From the NCBI GenBank assembly GCA_002730475.1, contig PCAG01000002.1, positions 45,879 to 90,980 of the forward strand: a stretch of DNA of 45,102 bases, written 5' to 3'. This document shows, in pieces, positions 15,990 to 25,566 of this stretch. Each line of letters begins with the position of its first letter. Position 1 is the stretch's first letter. Source of the DNA: Spirochaetales bacterium (GTDB lineage: Bacteria > Desulfobacterota_D > UBA1144). The notes under the pieces are model-generated. The model saw nothing but the letters and a program-made list of their open reading frames with translations. It did no database searches and was not told the origin of the DNA. Position numbers and translations under genes: made by a program.

Positions 15990-16015
15990 TAAAATATGTA
16001 GTAAATGATTACTAC
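15990..16015 (+). promoter_or_regulatory. gcvT start region: -10-like box and hairpin around the AUG
   Basis: TAAAAT at 15990-15995 ends 9 nt before the gcvT ATG; no good -35 or Shine-Dalgarno site is seen. A perfect 7-bp inverted repeat, GTAGTAA at 15998-16004 and TTACTAC at 16009-16015, leaves the 4-nt loop ATGA, so the start codon is the loop. It could be an operator or an RNA hairpin. I saw no glycine riboswitch core. Confidence 0.4.
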
Positions 16016-17117
16016 CCCACTATTCGATATACACAAAGACATGGGCGCACGATTCGTTAATTTTAACGGATGGGACATGCCGGTATGGTTTGAAGATTTA
16101 AACAAAGAACACATAAAAGTCAGACAAGAGGCGGGAATATTTGATGTAAGCCATATGGGAGAGATTGAAATTTCTGGTAAAGACTCAGAAAGTTACCTCG
16201 ATTATGTTTTTACAAACTCGATTTTTGGTTTAAACCTGGGCCAAGCACGATACGGATTCTTTTGTAATGAATCGGGCGGAGTAATTGATGACGTTATAAT
16301 ATATAAGATAGCTAGAGAGCGCTTTTTTATATGTGTAAATGCGGGCAATACAGATAAGGTGTTCAGATGGCTGACTGATGCTTCTGCTAGCTATGATGTA
16401 TCCGTGGCCAATCTAAGTAAATTCTATGGTCAACTTGCCATACAAGGCCCTAGTGCAATAAACTACATAAATGAATTTCTTCCTAGTTCCAACGTTGAAT
16501 CTATAAAGAAGTACCATATCGCTCCGATATTAGAGCTAGAAACTAAGTATCGGAATCAGCTTGAATGGAAATGTCCCTACGGAAACAATTTTCTAATTGC
16601 TAGAACAGGATATACTGGAGAAGATGGTTTTGAATTATTTGTTCCAAACGAAAAAATTGTAGAAATTTATAAAAATATATTAGAATATTTTTCACCAAGC
16701 ATTCAACCTTGCGGCCTTGGTGCAAGAGATACATTGAGAATCGAAATGGGGTTTCCCTTGTATGGTCACGAATTAAGCGAACAGCAATCCCCAATTGATT
16801 CTAATCTGGAACGATTTATAGATATGAAAAAGAAAGAATTTATTGGAAAATCTGAAATAGAGAAAAGTATGATTGATAGTAAAGTTTTTCTCATAGGTTT
16901 TAAAATGAATAGTAAAATGATTGCTAGAAGTGGATATGGGGTATTTCAAGAAGAAAAAAAGATTGGATATGTAACTAGTGGAACTTATTCACCCATACTT
17001 AAGAAGGGAATCGGCTTAGCGCTAATTGGTCGTAACTGGTCAGATTTAACTCAAATTAGTATAAAAATAAGGGATAATTATCAAAACGCGGAAAGAACTG
17101 ACTATCCATTTATTTAG
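16005..17117 (+). CDS. gcvT: Glycine cleavage system T protein (aminomethyltransferase)
   Basis: 370-residue folate-dependent enzyme that moves the methylene group from the aminomethyl-lipoyl H protein to tetrahydrofolate and releases ammonia. It opens TPLFDIHKDMGARFVNFNGWDMP, a family signature, with IFDVSHMGEIE containing the conserved Asp, then LAIQGPSA and GYTGEDGFELF for folate binding, and a C-terminal barrel ending in IKIRDNYQNAERTDYPF. The length is normal. The ATG sits in a short palindrome and has no visible ribosome binding site. gcvH starts 9 bp after its stop, behind a GGGGG site. Confidence 0.96.
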   Translation: MITTPLFDIHKDMGARFVNFNGWDMPVWFEDLNKEHIKVRQEAGIFDVSHMGEIEISGKDSESYLDYVFTNSIFGLNLGQARYGFFCNESGGVIDDVIIYKIARERFFICVNAGNTDKVFRWLTDASASYDVSVANLSKFYGQLAIQGPSAINYINEFLPSSNVESIKKYHIAPILELETKYRNQLEWKCPYGNNFLIARTGYTGEDGFELFVPNEKIVEIYKNILEYFSPSIQPCGLGARDTLRIEMGFPLYGHELSEQQSPIDSNLERFIDMKKKEFIGKSEIEKSMIDSKVFLIGFKMNSKMIARSGYGVFQEEKKIGYVTSGTYSPILKKGIGLALIGRNWSDLTQISIKIRDNYQNAERTDYPFI

Positions 17118-17126
17118 GGGGTAAAA

Positions 17127-17510
17127 ATGTCAGAAGTAAAAGAAGAGTTGAGATACACAGAAGAACATGAATGGACCAATAATCAGAATGATATAGTCAC
17201 GATAGGTATTACGGACCATGCTCAGGAGTCATTAGGTGAAATTGTATTTATTGAACTCCCTGATGTTGGGACTACTTTGGATAGATCTTCTACATTTGGA
17301 GTTATCGAATCTACCAAATCAGTTTCAGACCTATATTCCCCTATTGCGGGAGAAGTTGTTGAGGTTAACGGTTCTGTTGAGAATGAACCGGATATTATTA
17401 ATAAAAATCCTTATGATGAAGGCTGGATTATTAAAATTAAAGCTAAACGCATAGAAGATTTAGATTCCTTGCTTACGGCGGAACAATACAAAAAGCTTAT
17501 TGATGAATAA
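17127..17510 (+). CDS. gcvH: Glycine cleavage system H protein (lipoyl carrier)
   Basis: 127-residue carrier that shuttles the aminomethyl group between P, T and L proteins. LRYTEEHEWTN opens the fold and the lipoylated lysine is K64 in GVIESTKSVSDLYSPIAGEV. The tail NKNPYDEGWIIKI is typical. The length matches the family. A GGGGG-type site lies just upstream of the ATG, and the 3' end overlaps the start of gcvP. Confidence 0.97.
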   Translation: MSEVKEELRYTEEHEWTNNQNDIVTIGITDHAQESLGEIVFIELPDVGTTLDRSSTFGVIESTKSVSDLYSPIAGEVVEVNGSVENEPDIINKNPYDEGWIIKIKAKRIEDLDSLLTAEQYKKLIDE

Positions 17511-20409
17511 AGAAAAAACAAACTTACCTTCTTCGGATTCTTATGCAAATGTATATTCATTTGTCGACCGACATATCGGCCCTAGTCGTAGCGACATTGT
17601 AGATATGCTAAAATATCTCGACTGTGACAATTTGGATGAACTAATTTTGTCGACTGTTCCGAATCAAATCTTGCTTGATGTCCCTTTAAAAATTGATGCA
17701 CCACTTAATGAACAAGAGGCACTTGCTTATTTAAAAGAGAGAATGGAGGAGAATAAAATTTTCAAAAGCTATATCGGAATGGGCTACCATGACACGATAA
17801 CCCCAACTGTTATCTTGAGAAACATTCTGGAAAATCCAGGGTGGTATACGGCATACACACCTTACCAACCAGAAGTTTCTCAGGGAAGACTAGAAATGCT
17901 AATCAATTATCAACAGATGATAATGGACTTGACGGGACTAGAGGTTGCTAACGCATCTTTGTTAGATGAGGGCACGGCAGCTGTTGAAGCTATGCTGCTT
18001 GCCTTTCGGTATTCAAAAGACTCAAGAAATGTTTTTCTTGTATCTGATGGTTGCCACCCCCAGACTGTGAGTCTATTAACGGCTCGAGCAAAACCTCTTG
18101 GTATTGAAATCAAAATTGGTAATTTGACAAACTTAATTGAAGATAGCTCTACGCCCTTCTTTGGATTTATCGCCCAATACCCAGATACAATTGGAAATAT
18201 TAAAGACTACGAGTTTTTAATAAAAAAAGGAAAATCAAGACAGTCGATATCAATCTTAGCCTGCGACCTTCTTGCTTTATCAATATTGAAATCTCCCGGT
18301 GAAATGAGTGCTGATATTGCAATTGGTAGTTCTCAAAGATTTGGAGTACCTATGGGGTTTGGAGGTCCTCATGCAGCATTTATATCCTGCAAAGAAGAAT
18401 ACAAAAGGCTTTTACCTGGAAGAATCATAGGAAGATCTGTTGATAAAAATAATAATCTTGCTTATAGAATGGCCCTTCAAACTAGAGAGCAGCATATTAG
18501 AAGAGAGAAGGCTACGAGTAATATTTGTACTGCACAGTCTCTTTTGGCAATTACGGCAGCTGCCTATGCTATTTATCATGGACCTAGGGGTATTAAAGGA
18601 ATTGCAGACACAGTCCACCAGCTCACTCGAATTTTATCCAAAGGATTTTCACTTTTAGGTTTCGAAACATTAAATAAAGTTTATTTTGATACTGTTGCTG
18701 TTAAATCTCCAAAAAATAGATTATCAGCGATTAAATCAAGAGCCCTTAAAAATAAATTGAATTTTAGATTTTATAGTGCCGACATAATAACTATTTCTTT
18801 AGATGAAACAACAAAAATCTCCGACCTAAATAATATCCTAAAGTGTTTTTCTAGTTCGAGTGATATCGACTTGTTGGAGGTCGAAGATTCTCTTTTGTCA
18901 GATTTTGATGCAATACCAAACAACTTAAAAAGAACAAAGGATTTCCTTACTCACCCTGTTTTTAATTCCTACATATCCGAAACCGATTTTTTGAGATACA
19001 TTAAACGGCTCGAAGATAAAGATATAGCGCTAAATAAATCCATGATTCCTTTAGGTTCGTGTACGATGAAATTGAATGCAACTACCGAGATGATACCTAT
19101 AAGTTGGAGCAAGATAAATTCGATTCATCCCTTTGCCCCCAAATCCCAGACGAAAGGGTATAGATTTTTAATCAACAAACTGGAGACCGTGCTGTGCGAC
19201 ATTGCCGGTTTTGATCAAGTTTCTTTACAGCCCAATGCCGGAGCACAAGGCGAATTGGCCGGATTAATGACTATACGTGCCTTTCAAGAAGTAACGAACG
19301 AACAGAAGCGAGATATATGTTTGATACCTAGCTCGGCTCATGGAACAAATCCTGCAAGTGCGATTCTTGCGGGTTTTAAAGTCGAAATAGTAAAGTGTGA
19401 CGACAAAGGAAATGTGGACACAAAAGATTTGGCATATAAAATCCAACAATATACTGATAGAATATCAACTTTTATGATTACCTACCCCTCTACTCATGGG
19501 GTATTCGAAGAGAACATTGGAAAAATTTGCAGAATGATTCACGATGCAGGTGGCCAGGTCTATATGGACGGGGCAAATTTAAATGCCATAGTGGGTATAT
19601 CAAAGCCGGGACATTTCGGTCCGGACGTATGTCACATTAATCTCCATAAAACTTTTTCCATACCACATGGTGGTGGTGGTCCCGGAGTTGGCCCCATAGC
19701 AGTCAAAGAGCATCTGTCTGCTTTTTTGCCAAACCATAGTGTTGTTAAAAATGCAGGACCTGAATCGAGCTTTGGTCCAATCTCCTCAGCACCGTGGGGA
19801 AGTGCGTCAATACTAGCAATATCTTTAATGTATATAATGATGATGGGACCGGGTGGAATAAAGAAGGCAACCCAGGTTGCGATATTAAACGCTAACTATG
19901 TTGCTAAGAAACTGCGACCTTATTTCCCAATTTTATATACGGGTAGAAATGAACGTGTTGCACATGAATGTATTATCGATTTAAGAGATATTAGAAAACA
20001 TCACGGAATCACGGAGGAGGATATTGCAAAGCGACTCATTGATTACGGCTTTCATGCTCCAACCATGTCCTTTCCCGTCCCCGGAACCTTAATGATAGAG
20101 CCAACGGAAAGTGAATCCAGGAAGGAAATCGACCGATTTTGTGATGCATTAGTATCTATACATAACGAAATATTGACTTATTCTAACATTCAAGAACCTA
20201 AGAGTTCCCCCCTAAAAAATGCTCCACATACTTTCTTCGATGTTATGAATAAAAATTTTAACTACCCATTGAATATTGCCTTTCCTATGCAAAATGATGA
20301 TGCAACGGCTATTCGTTATATATCCCCAGTGGCCAGGGTAAATAACGCCTATGGCGATAAAAATTTTGCTTGTAGTTGCTTACCTGTAGATCAATATAAA
20401 ACTGGTTAA
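17503..20409 (+). CDS. gcvP: Glycine dehydrogenase (decarboxylating), fused P protein
   Basis: 968-residue PLP enzyme that decarboxylates glycine and loads the H protein. This is the single-chain form: the N-terminal half (DRHIGPSRSDIVDML, then SYIGMGYHDTITPTVI and YTPYQPEVSQGRLEM) corresponds to GcvPA, and the C-terminal half (PLGSCTMKLNATTEM, SSAHGTNPASA) to GcvPB. The PLP lysine is K716 in LHKTFSIPHGGGGPG, with the glycine-rich loop after it. ATG 17503 is preferred to the TTG one codon earlier; it overlaps the gcvH stop. With serA upstream, the cell can make serine and recover one-carbon units from glycine; no lipoamide dehydrogenase is in the window. Confidence 0.97.
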   Translation: MNKEKTNLPSSDSYANVYSFVDRHIGPSRSDIVDMLKYLDCDNLDELILSTVPNQILLDVPLKIDAPLNEQEALAYLKERMEENKIFKSYIGMGYHDTITPTVILRNILENPGWYTAYTPYQPEVSQGRLEMLINYQQMIMDLTGLEVANASLLDEGTAAVEAMLLAFRYSKDSRNVFLVSDGCHPQTVSLLTARAKPLGIEIKIGNLTNLIEDSSTPFFGFIAQYPDTIGNIKDYEFLIKKGKSRQSISILACDLLALSILKSPGEMSADIAIGSSQRFGVPMGFGGPHAAFISCKEEYKRLLPGRIIGRSVDKNNNLAYRMALQTREQHIRREKATSNICTAQSLLAITAAAYAIYHGPRGIKGIADTVHQLTRILSKGFSLLGFETLNKVYFDTVAVKSPKNRLSAIKSRALKNKLNFRFYSADIITISLDETTKISDLNNILKCFSSSSDIDLLEVEDSLLSDFDAIPNNLKRTKDFLTHPVFNSYISETDFLRYIKRLEDKDIALNKSMIPLGSCTMKLNATTEMIPISWSKINSIHPFAPKSQTKGYRFLINKLETVLCDIAGFDQVSLQPNAGAQGELAGLMTIRAFQEVTNEQKRDICLIPSSAHGTNPASAILAGFKVEIVKCDDKGNVDTKDLAYKIQQYTDRISTFMITYPSTHGVFEENIGKICRMIHDAGGQVYMDGANLNAIVGISKPGHFGPDVCHINLHKTFSIPHGGGGPGVGPIAVKEHLSAFLPNHSVVKNAGPESSFGPISSAPWGSASILAISLMYIMMMGPGGIKKATQVAILNANYVAKKLRPYFPILYTGRNERVAHECIIDLRDIRKHHGITEEDIAKRLIDYGFHAPTMSFPVPGTLMIEPTESESRKEIDRFCDALVSIHNEILTYSNIQEPKSSPLKNAPHTFFDVMNKNFNYPLNIAFPMQNDDATAIRYISPVARVNNAYGDKNFACSCLPVDQYKTG

Positions 20410-20411
20410 TT

Positions 20412-21314
20412 TCATATTCTAATGGAAATATATGCGTTATCTCGTAATTGCTGGAACCAGCCATCTAGTAACAAAAAGGCCTTCTCATTATAAATAATTT
20501 TTCTAATTTCATTTTTACTTTTAAGATAGTTCACATCGCCAAAAATCTTACCCTGGACAATAAAATATTTTATTAAATTATCTGAATAAAAAGGACCAGC
20601 TATTGATTTAACTTCCGTGTTAAGAATTACGTCTACCATAGTGCTGTCCAAACTATTTGGATCCAAATAGCCTAAATCTCCCGATTGTTTTTCGATTTTA
20701 CCATTATCTAAATAATCTTTGATTAACTCCTCTGGATTACTATTAGTTTTTAAATTGCCCTCAATCTCTTTAATTTGTTCATCAACTAATTTTTTTTTAT
20801 CGATAACAACAAGTGATAATTTGACTAAATCTCGTTCTACGATTCCCTCGTAATTTTTTTTATAATAATTTTTTATTTCTTTGTCTGTTATAACAATTTT
20901 ATTTCGTACAACTATCGCGCCGATACTATCTCTAAGTAGTTGGTTTCTCCAGCCGAATCTTACTCTGTATTTATTTAGACCGGCTTTTTTGATTTCGTCT
21001 TCAAAAACCTTATCTCCCTCTTTTGCTCTCATGTCTCGTTCAATCAAATCCAACTTCTCTTCCGTAACCTGTATCCCCATTCGTTTGGCCTGCAGTTCGA
21101 GCAATTTTAAATCAAGCAATTCTTTCAGATATTTTGAATAATTTTTTTTATTTAAAGGGTTATCCCCACTTCCTTTAATGTGGTTTTTTAAATCCGACAA
21201 GAGAACTACTTCGTCGTTTACTACAGCTGCAATACCATCAGTTATTTCGGATTGACATAACTGGTGCGATGCAAAGAAAAGAAAAAAAATAAATATAAGA
21301 TATCTAAACTTCAT
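20412..21314 (-). CDS. SurA-like periplasmic peptidyl-prolyl isomerase/chaperone
   Basis: 300-residue exported protein. A signal peptide covers about residues 1-22 (basic start, then LIFIFFLFFASHQLC). A SurA-type N-terminal chaperone domain follows (ITDGIAAVVNDEVVLLSDLK, LLDLKLLELQAKRMGI), and one parvulin-like domain (about 165-265) contains KQSGDLGYLDP and GPFYSDNLIKYFIV. E. coli SurA has two parvulin domains, so this is a shorter one-domain relative. It would help fold outer-membrane proteins. A Cys near the cleavage region (Q-L-C-Q) is not a convincing lipobox. Its ATG overlaps the mfd stop (ATGA), so it is the last gene of the mfd operon. Confidence 0.85.
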   Translation of the reverse strand: MKFRYLIFIFFLFFASHQLCQSEITDGIAAVVNDEVVLLSDLKNHIKGSGDNPLNKKNYSKYLKELLDLKLLELQAKRMGIQVTEEKLDLIERDMRAKEGDKVFEDEIKKAGLNKYRVRFGWRNQLLRDSIGAIVVRNKIVITDKEIKNYYKKNYEGIVERDLVKLSLVVIDKKKLVDEQIKEIEGNLKTNSNPEELIKDYLDNGKIEKQSGDLGYLDPNSLDSTMVDVILNTEVKSIAGPFYSDNLIKYFIVQGKIFGDVNYLKSKNEIRKIIYNEKAFLLLDGWFQQLRDNAYISIRI

Positions 21315-24300
21315 AAAATTGTTTTGGAATCTATTATAATCTTATCATTGTGAAATTCATAATTGGTTTTTACTATATCTTCCAAGTCTTTAATCTCTCC
21401 TATGAATTTCACCGTATCTTGGAGTTCTAGATTGTAATTTAAGAGCTCCGTTTCGATGTTTTTGATTCCCCCTAGCTCCAACATTCTCATTGTTAAAGAT
21501 TGAGATTTTATCTGTAATCTTGCAATCCCAAGCCTCTTCATACTCAATTTTATTTCTGCTATATATATTAAGCTCAACAGCTCTTCTGGTACGGGTCCAA
21601 ATTTATCTAACAACTCTTCAATAATTTCTAGGCAATCATTTTTGTCTTGTATGAGAGATATTTTCTTATAATAAAATAGCCTTCGTTCGACTGAGGAAAT
21701 ATAATCTTGAGGTATAAAAAGATCCTGATTGACAAATATTTCTGGGTCGAACGACTTCTCGGTCTTGCTGTATTGCACTCTATTAACTTCTTGTTCTAAT
21801 AGTTCGAGATAAAATTCAATACCCACATCATAGATATTGCCTGATTGTCGAGTTCCAAAAAGATTTCCTGCCCCTCTTATTTCCAAGTCTTCTAACGCTA
21901 AATTGAAGCCAGACCCAAGCTTGGTTAATCTCTTGATAGCGCTTAGCCTTTTCTTGGCATTTGGCGTTATTTCTTCATTTGGTATCAGAAGATACGCGAT
22001 TCCCTTTATATTCCCACGTCCTATTCTTCCCCGTAATTGATACAAATCAGACAGCCCGAAATTCTGGGCATTGTTAATTATAATTGTGTTTACACTCTTT
22101 ATATCAAGACCTGACTCGACAATTGTTGTTGTAATAAGTATTGATATCTGACCATCGATGAATCCTTTTAGTTTATCTTCAATCTCTATCCCTTTCATTC
22201 GACCATGCACATAACCAATCTTTTCTTTAGGAAAAAGTGATTTAATTTCTTTATAAATCTTCTCGATGCTACTAATTTCATTATGAACAAAGAAAACTCT
22301 TCCTTCTCTCTTTAGTTCGTATTTAATTGCATTTTGTATTTTCGACTTATTATAAACTTCTACATATGTTTCAATTCCTAACCTTTCTTCAGGTGGGGTC
22401 GCAATCAAACTTATATCTCTCAGCCCACTAAGTGATAGTTGTAAGGTTCTGGGAATTGGTGTTGCGGATAGAGTTAGCGAATCGATTCCCACTTTTAACT
22501 TTTTAATTTTCTCTTTTGCGGATACGCCAAATTTGTGTTCTTCATCTATTACAATTAAGCCCAAATTCTTGAATTCTAATTTGTCGGATAGCACCTTATG
22601 CGTGCCAATTAATATGTCGATTGTCCCCTTTTTTAAACCCTCTTCTATCAAAATTGCTTTTTTCGTTTTGGTAAATCGCGACATCGCCTCAATCCTAACA
22701 GGAAATTTATTAAATCTTTGTAGGAAAGTATTTAGATGTTGATGAACGAGCGGCGTAGTGGGGGCGATAATTATCGTCTGTTTGGAATTCATAGAGGCTA
22801 AATAGGCCGCCCTTAATGCTACCTCCGTTTTTCCAAACCCGACATCACCACATATTAATCTATCCATTGGTTTTGGTAATTGCATATCTTGATAGGTATT
22901 GGTAATTGCATTTTTCTGATCAATTGTTTCTTTGTATTCGAATGTTGATTCAAATTCATCAAGCTCTTTTTCGTTTATTTTGTAGGGGAAACCATCAACT
23001 GATTTTCTTTGAGCGTACAGACTTAATATTTCTCTGGCTACATCTTCAGCAACTTTTTTTGCTTTTTTAACCTTAATCCCCCAAGATTTATTTCTTAAGG
23101 AATCCAACTTGGCTGTTTTAGCCAATCCGACATATTTCTGAATTAAATCAATTTTGTCTATGGGAATAAGAACTATGTCATTAAAACTAAATTCACATTC
23201 AACAAAGTCGATTGCAGAGCCATCTACCGTCTTATTCTTTATTCCTTTGTAAATACATAATCCAAAATTTTTGTGAACTATTAAATCACCGATATTTAAG
23301 TCCATAAAGTTGGATAACTTCAATGACGAATTTGCATAGCCTACTGCTTTTTCCCGGTAAACTGCAGGCTGGTTTGCTTTATTGAAAGATACGAAAAGAC
23401 TTTTATTGTTTTTTAAATAAAAAGATTTCCTAAGAAAGCCTTTAGTGAAATGAATTTTATCCAAGACCGTTGAATTCATGTCTCTTTTTAACTTATTCTT
23501 TGTGTCGTCATCTGTTATTACGTAGATTAATTTAGCAAAGGATTTGTTTTTAATTGTTTTTTCCAACAAATCTACGGAGTTGTCATACAAGTCTCGTAGT
23601 GGTTCCACATCTAAGTTGAGATTAATTGTTTTATATGGTTGGCGAACTGGATTTAAAAATACCGTCTTATTTTTAGAAACAAAATTCGATATTTTATCTC
23701 TTCTATTATTTGAAAAGAAATGTGATTCGGAATCGAATATCAATATAGACCCAGATTTGATTGTATCCAATAGAAGCGAATCGGGATTTTTGGTTGTGTT
23801 TAGATAATTTTTTATGTGCACAATCTTAATTTGTTCAAAATGATGCCCACTTCGTCTCTCGTTTGATAAATTAAAATTCTGTATTGTTGATATAGAATCT
23901 TTATAAAATTCTATTCTTATTGGAAATGCATACGAAGGTAGAAAGGTATCGACTATAGAACCTCTAACGGAGTAATCACCAAGGTCTTCTACAAATTCTT
24001 TTTTTGTGTAGCCATAGTTTTCCAATTGGTTGATTAGCGAGGCCCTTGTACATTCTTGATCAGTTTTCTTCAGGATTGAGTATTGAATACTATCTTCTCT
24101 AGGTAGGGAACAAAACAGGTTTTCTTTGTCTATAAATTTAATTTTTTTATGTTCATTCCGTTCGACAAAAGATAATATATTTAAAAATAAATTCCTACTA
24201 CTTTCTTCAGATTCCGAATGAAAGAGCTCGTTTTCTAAATAAAAAGTTGACAAACCAAAACTTTCCTCGAGATGCTCAATAAGTATTTCGCAATCTTTAG

Positions 24301-24490
24301 AAGTGTTTGTTACAAAGAAGATATCTTCCGAATATTTATTATATAGTTCCGCGATTATTGCCGAGTTTATAAAATCATTAGAGCCATAAATCGAGTAAGG
24401 GCTATGTTGATCTAGATTAATATTTAATGACTCAACGATATCTTCTTTAAGTGGTGATAATTTATCGGATAAATTCAGATTTGATTTCAT
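21311..24490 (-). CDS. mfd: Transcription-repair coupling factor Mfd
   Basis: 1059-residue ATP-dependent translocase that removes RNA polymerase stalled at lesions and recruits UvrA. The order is: UvrB-like N-terminal module (about 30-350, with DLGDYSVRGSIVD), the RNA-polymerase-interacting CarD-like domain (LNIGDLIVHKNFGLCIYKG at about 398-416), then the RecG-like motor with Walker A GDVGFGKT at 548-555, DEEH at 649-652, SATPIPRTLQLS, and ESGLDIKSVNTIIINNAQNFGLSDLYQLRGRIGR. A C-terminal TRCF domain closes the protein. It is about 90 residues shorter than E. coli Mfd. The first 29 nt overlap the end of leuB; an in-frame ATG with acceptable N-terminus supports this start. Confidence 0.97.
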   Translation of the reverse strand: MKSNLNLSDKLSPLKEDIVESLNINLDQHSPYSIYGSNDFINSAIIAELYNKYSEDIFFVTNTSKDCEILIEHLEESFGLSTFYLENELFHSESEESSRNLFLNILSFVERNEHKKIKFIDKENLFCSLPREDSIQYSILKKTDQECTRASLINQLENYGYTKKEFVEDLGDYSVRGSIVDTFLPSYAFPIRIEFYKDSISTIQNFNLSNERRSGHHFEQIKIVHIKNYLNTTKNPDSLLLDTIKSGSILIFDSESHFFSNNRRDKISNFVSKNKTVFLNPVRQPYKTINLNLDVEPLRDLYDNSVDLLEKTIKNKSFAKLIYVITDDDTKNKLKRDMNSTVLDKIHFTKGFLRKSFYLKNNKSLFVSFNKANQPAVYREKAVGYANSSLKLSNFMDLNIGDLIVHKNFGLCIYKGIKNKTVDGSAIDFVECEFSFNDIVLIPIDKIDLIQKYVGLAKTAKLDSLRNKSWGIKVKKAKKVAEDVAREILSLYAQRKSVDGFPYKINEKELDEFESTFEYKETIDQKNAITNTYQDMQLPKPMDRLICGDVGFGKTEVALRAAYLASMNSKQTIIIAPTTPLVHQHLNTFLQRFNKFPVRIEAMSRFTKTKKAILIEEGLKKGTIDILIGTHKVLSDKLEFKNLGLIVIDEEHKFGVSAKEKIKKLKVGIDSLTLSATPIPRTLQLSLSGLRDISLIATPPEERLGIETYVEVYNKSKIQNAIKYELKREGRVFFVHNEISSIEKIYKEIKSLFPKEKIGYVHGRMKGIEIEDKLKGFIDGQISILITTTIVESGLDIKSVNTIIINNAQNFGLSDLYQLRGRIGRGNIKGIAYLLIPNEEITPNAKKRLSAIKRLTKLGSGFNLALEDLEIRGAGNLFGTRQSGNIYDVGIEFYLELLEQEVNRVQYSKTEKSFDPEIFVNQDLFIPQDYISSVERRLFYYKKISLIQDKNDCLEIIEELLDKFGPVPEELLSLIYIAEIKLSMKRLGIARLQIKSQSLTMRMLELGGIKNIETELLNYNLELQDTVKFIGEIKDLEDIVKTNYEFHNDKIIIDSKTIL

Positions 24491-25553
24491 CTATATTTCT
24501 TAGAATTTCGTCCCCCATTCCAGAGCAGCTAACCATTGTACCTTTCCCGTCTTTGTTGATATCTTGAGTTCTAAACCCAGCATTGAGAGTATTGGACACC
24601 GCGGTCTCAATCAAATCCGATACATTGTTCAAATTCAATGAATACTCGAATAGCATTGCAAGAGACATTATTGCTGCTATAGGGTTGGCGAGGTTTTTTC
24701 CAGCGATATCCGGGGCACTTCCATGCACTGGCTCATATATAGCATTTTTCTCCCCGATTGATGCTGATGGTAACATTCCGAGCGACCCAGTAAGCTCCGC
24801 AATCTCATCACTAATAATGTCACCAAAGAGATTGCTAGCTAGAATTATATCAAATGTAGATGGTCTTTTAATTACCTGCATAGCGGCATTATCAATATAT
24901 AAATGCTCAAGTTCGACATCATTAAATTCAGTTTCGTGTACTTCGGTAACAACGTCTCTCCACAACTGCATAACTTCTAATACATTGGCTTTATCCAAAG
25001 AAGTGACTTTGTTGTTCCTTCTCCGTGCATGCTTAAATGCCTCTTGGGCTACTCTTCTAATTTCATCTTCGTTGTAAATCAAAGTATTAGCTCCAACCCT
25101 TTTCTTATTTATTGTTTTTACAAATCTCGGTTCGCCAAAATATATTCCTCCTGTTAGCTCTCTTACAACCAAAATATCTGTATTCCTAACGAACTCCTCT
25201 TTTAAACTTGAAGCTCCTATCAACGCTGGAAAAACTTTCCCGGGCCTTAGATTTGCAAAAGCTTCCAATTCTTTTCTTAACATCAATAAACCTTTCTCGG
25301 GTTTTAGATGATGGTCAATCTTTTCCCATTTTTCACCACCAACGGCCCCTAATAACACCGCATCGGACTCGATTGCTTTATCAAGTACCGATTGACTTAG
25401 GGGTCCTCCGTTTTCATCAATTGAAGCACCACCAAAAAGGTCTTGTTCGATTTCGAAATTAAAATCTTTTTTAAAGTAATCGATTATTTTTAGACACTCA
25501 TTTGTGACCTCGATGCCAATTCCATCACCTGGTAAAATTAAAATCTTTGCCAT
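24462..25553 (-). CDS. leuB: 3-isopropylmalate dehydrogenase
   Basis: 363-residue NAD-dependent decarboxylating dehydrogenase of leucine synthesis. Family signatures are LPGDGIGIEVTNE at the N-terminus, LRKELEAFANLRPGKVFP with the substrate Arg residues, VVRELTGGIYFGEPR, and NLFGDIISDEIAELTGSLGMLPSAS with the metal-binding Asp residues, then EPVHGSAPDIAGKNLANP for NAD. ELTGGIYFG marks LeuB rather than isocitrate dehydrogenase. An AAGGGA site lies about 6 nt before the ATG. It sits between the FAH-family gene and mfd; leuA, leuC and leuD are not here, so the leucine genes are dispersed. Confidence 0.96.
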   Translation of the reverse strand: MAKILILPGDGIGIEVTNECLKIIDYFKKDFNFEIEQDLFGGASIDENGGPLSQSVLDKAIESDAVLLGAVGGEKWEKIDHHLKPEKGLLMLRKELEAFANLRPGKVFPALIGASSLKEEFVRNTDILVVRELTGGIYFGEPRFVKTINKKRVGANTLIYNEDEIRRVAQEAFKHARRRNNKVTSLDKANVLEVMQLWRDVVTEVHETEFNDVELEHLYIDNAAMQVIKRPSTFDIILASNLFGDIISDEIAELTGSLGMLPSASIGEKNAIYEPVHGSAPDIAGKNLANPIAAIMSLAMLFEYSLNLNNVSDLIETAVSNTLNAGFRTQDINKDGKGTMVSCSGMGDEILRNIDEIKSEFIR

Positions 25554-25566
25554 ACTTGTCCCTTGT

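Noticed and set aside
15660..16004. Possible glycine riboswitch before gcvT
   Set aside because: The conserved glycine aptamer core could not be found on the plus strand, and the -10 box lies too close to the ATG for a leader.
20405..20450. Bidirectional terminator at the gcvP/SurA-like junction (ATTTCAT...ATGGAAAT)
   Set aside because: The stem is AT-rich with a bulge and no T-run follows; too weak to call.
24583..25077. 164-codon plus-strand ORF opposite leuB, and other long antisense ORFs (such as 14297-14524 and 29886-30215)
   Set aside because: They lie wholly inside well-supported genes on the other strand, have no family motifs and reflect codon bias of the sense gene.
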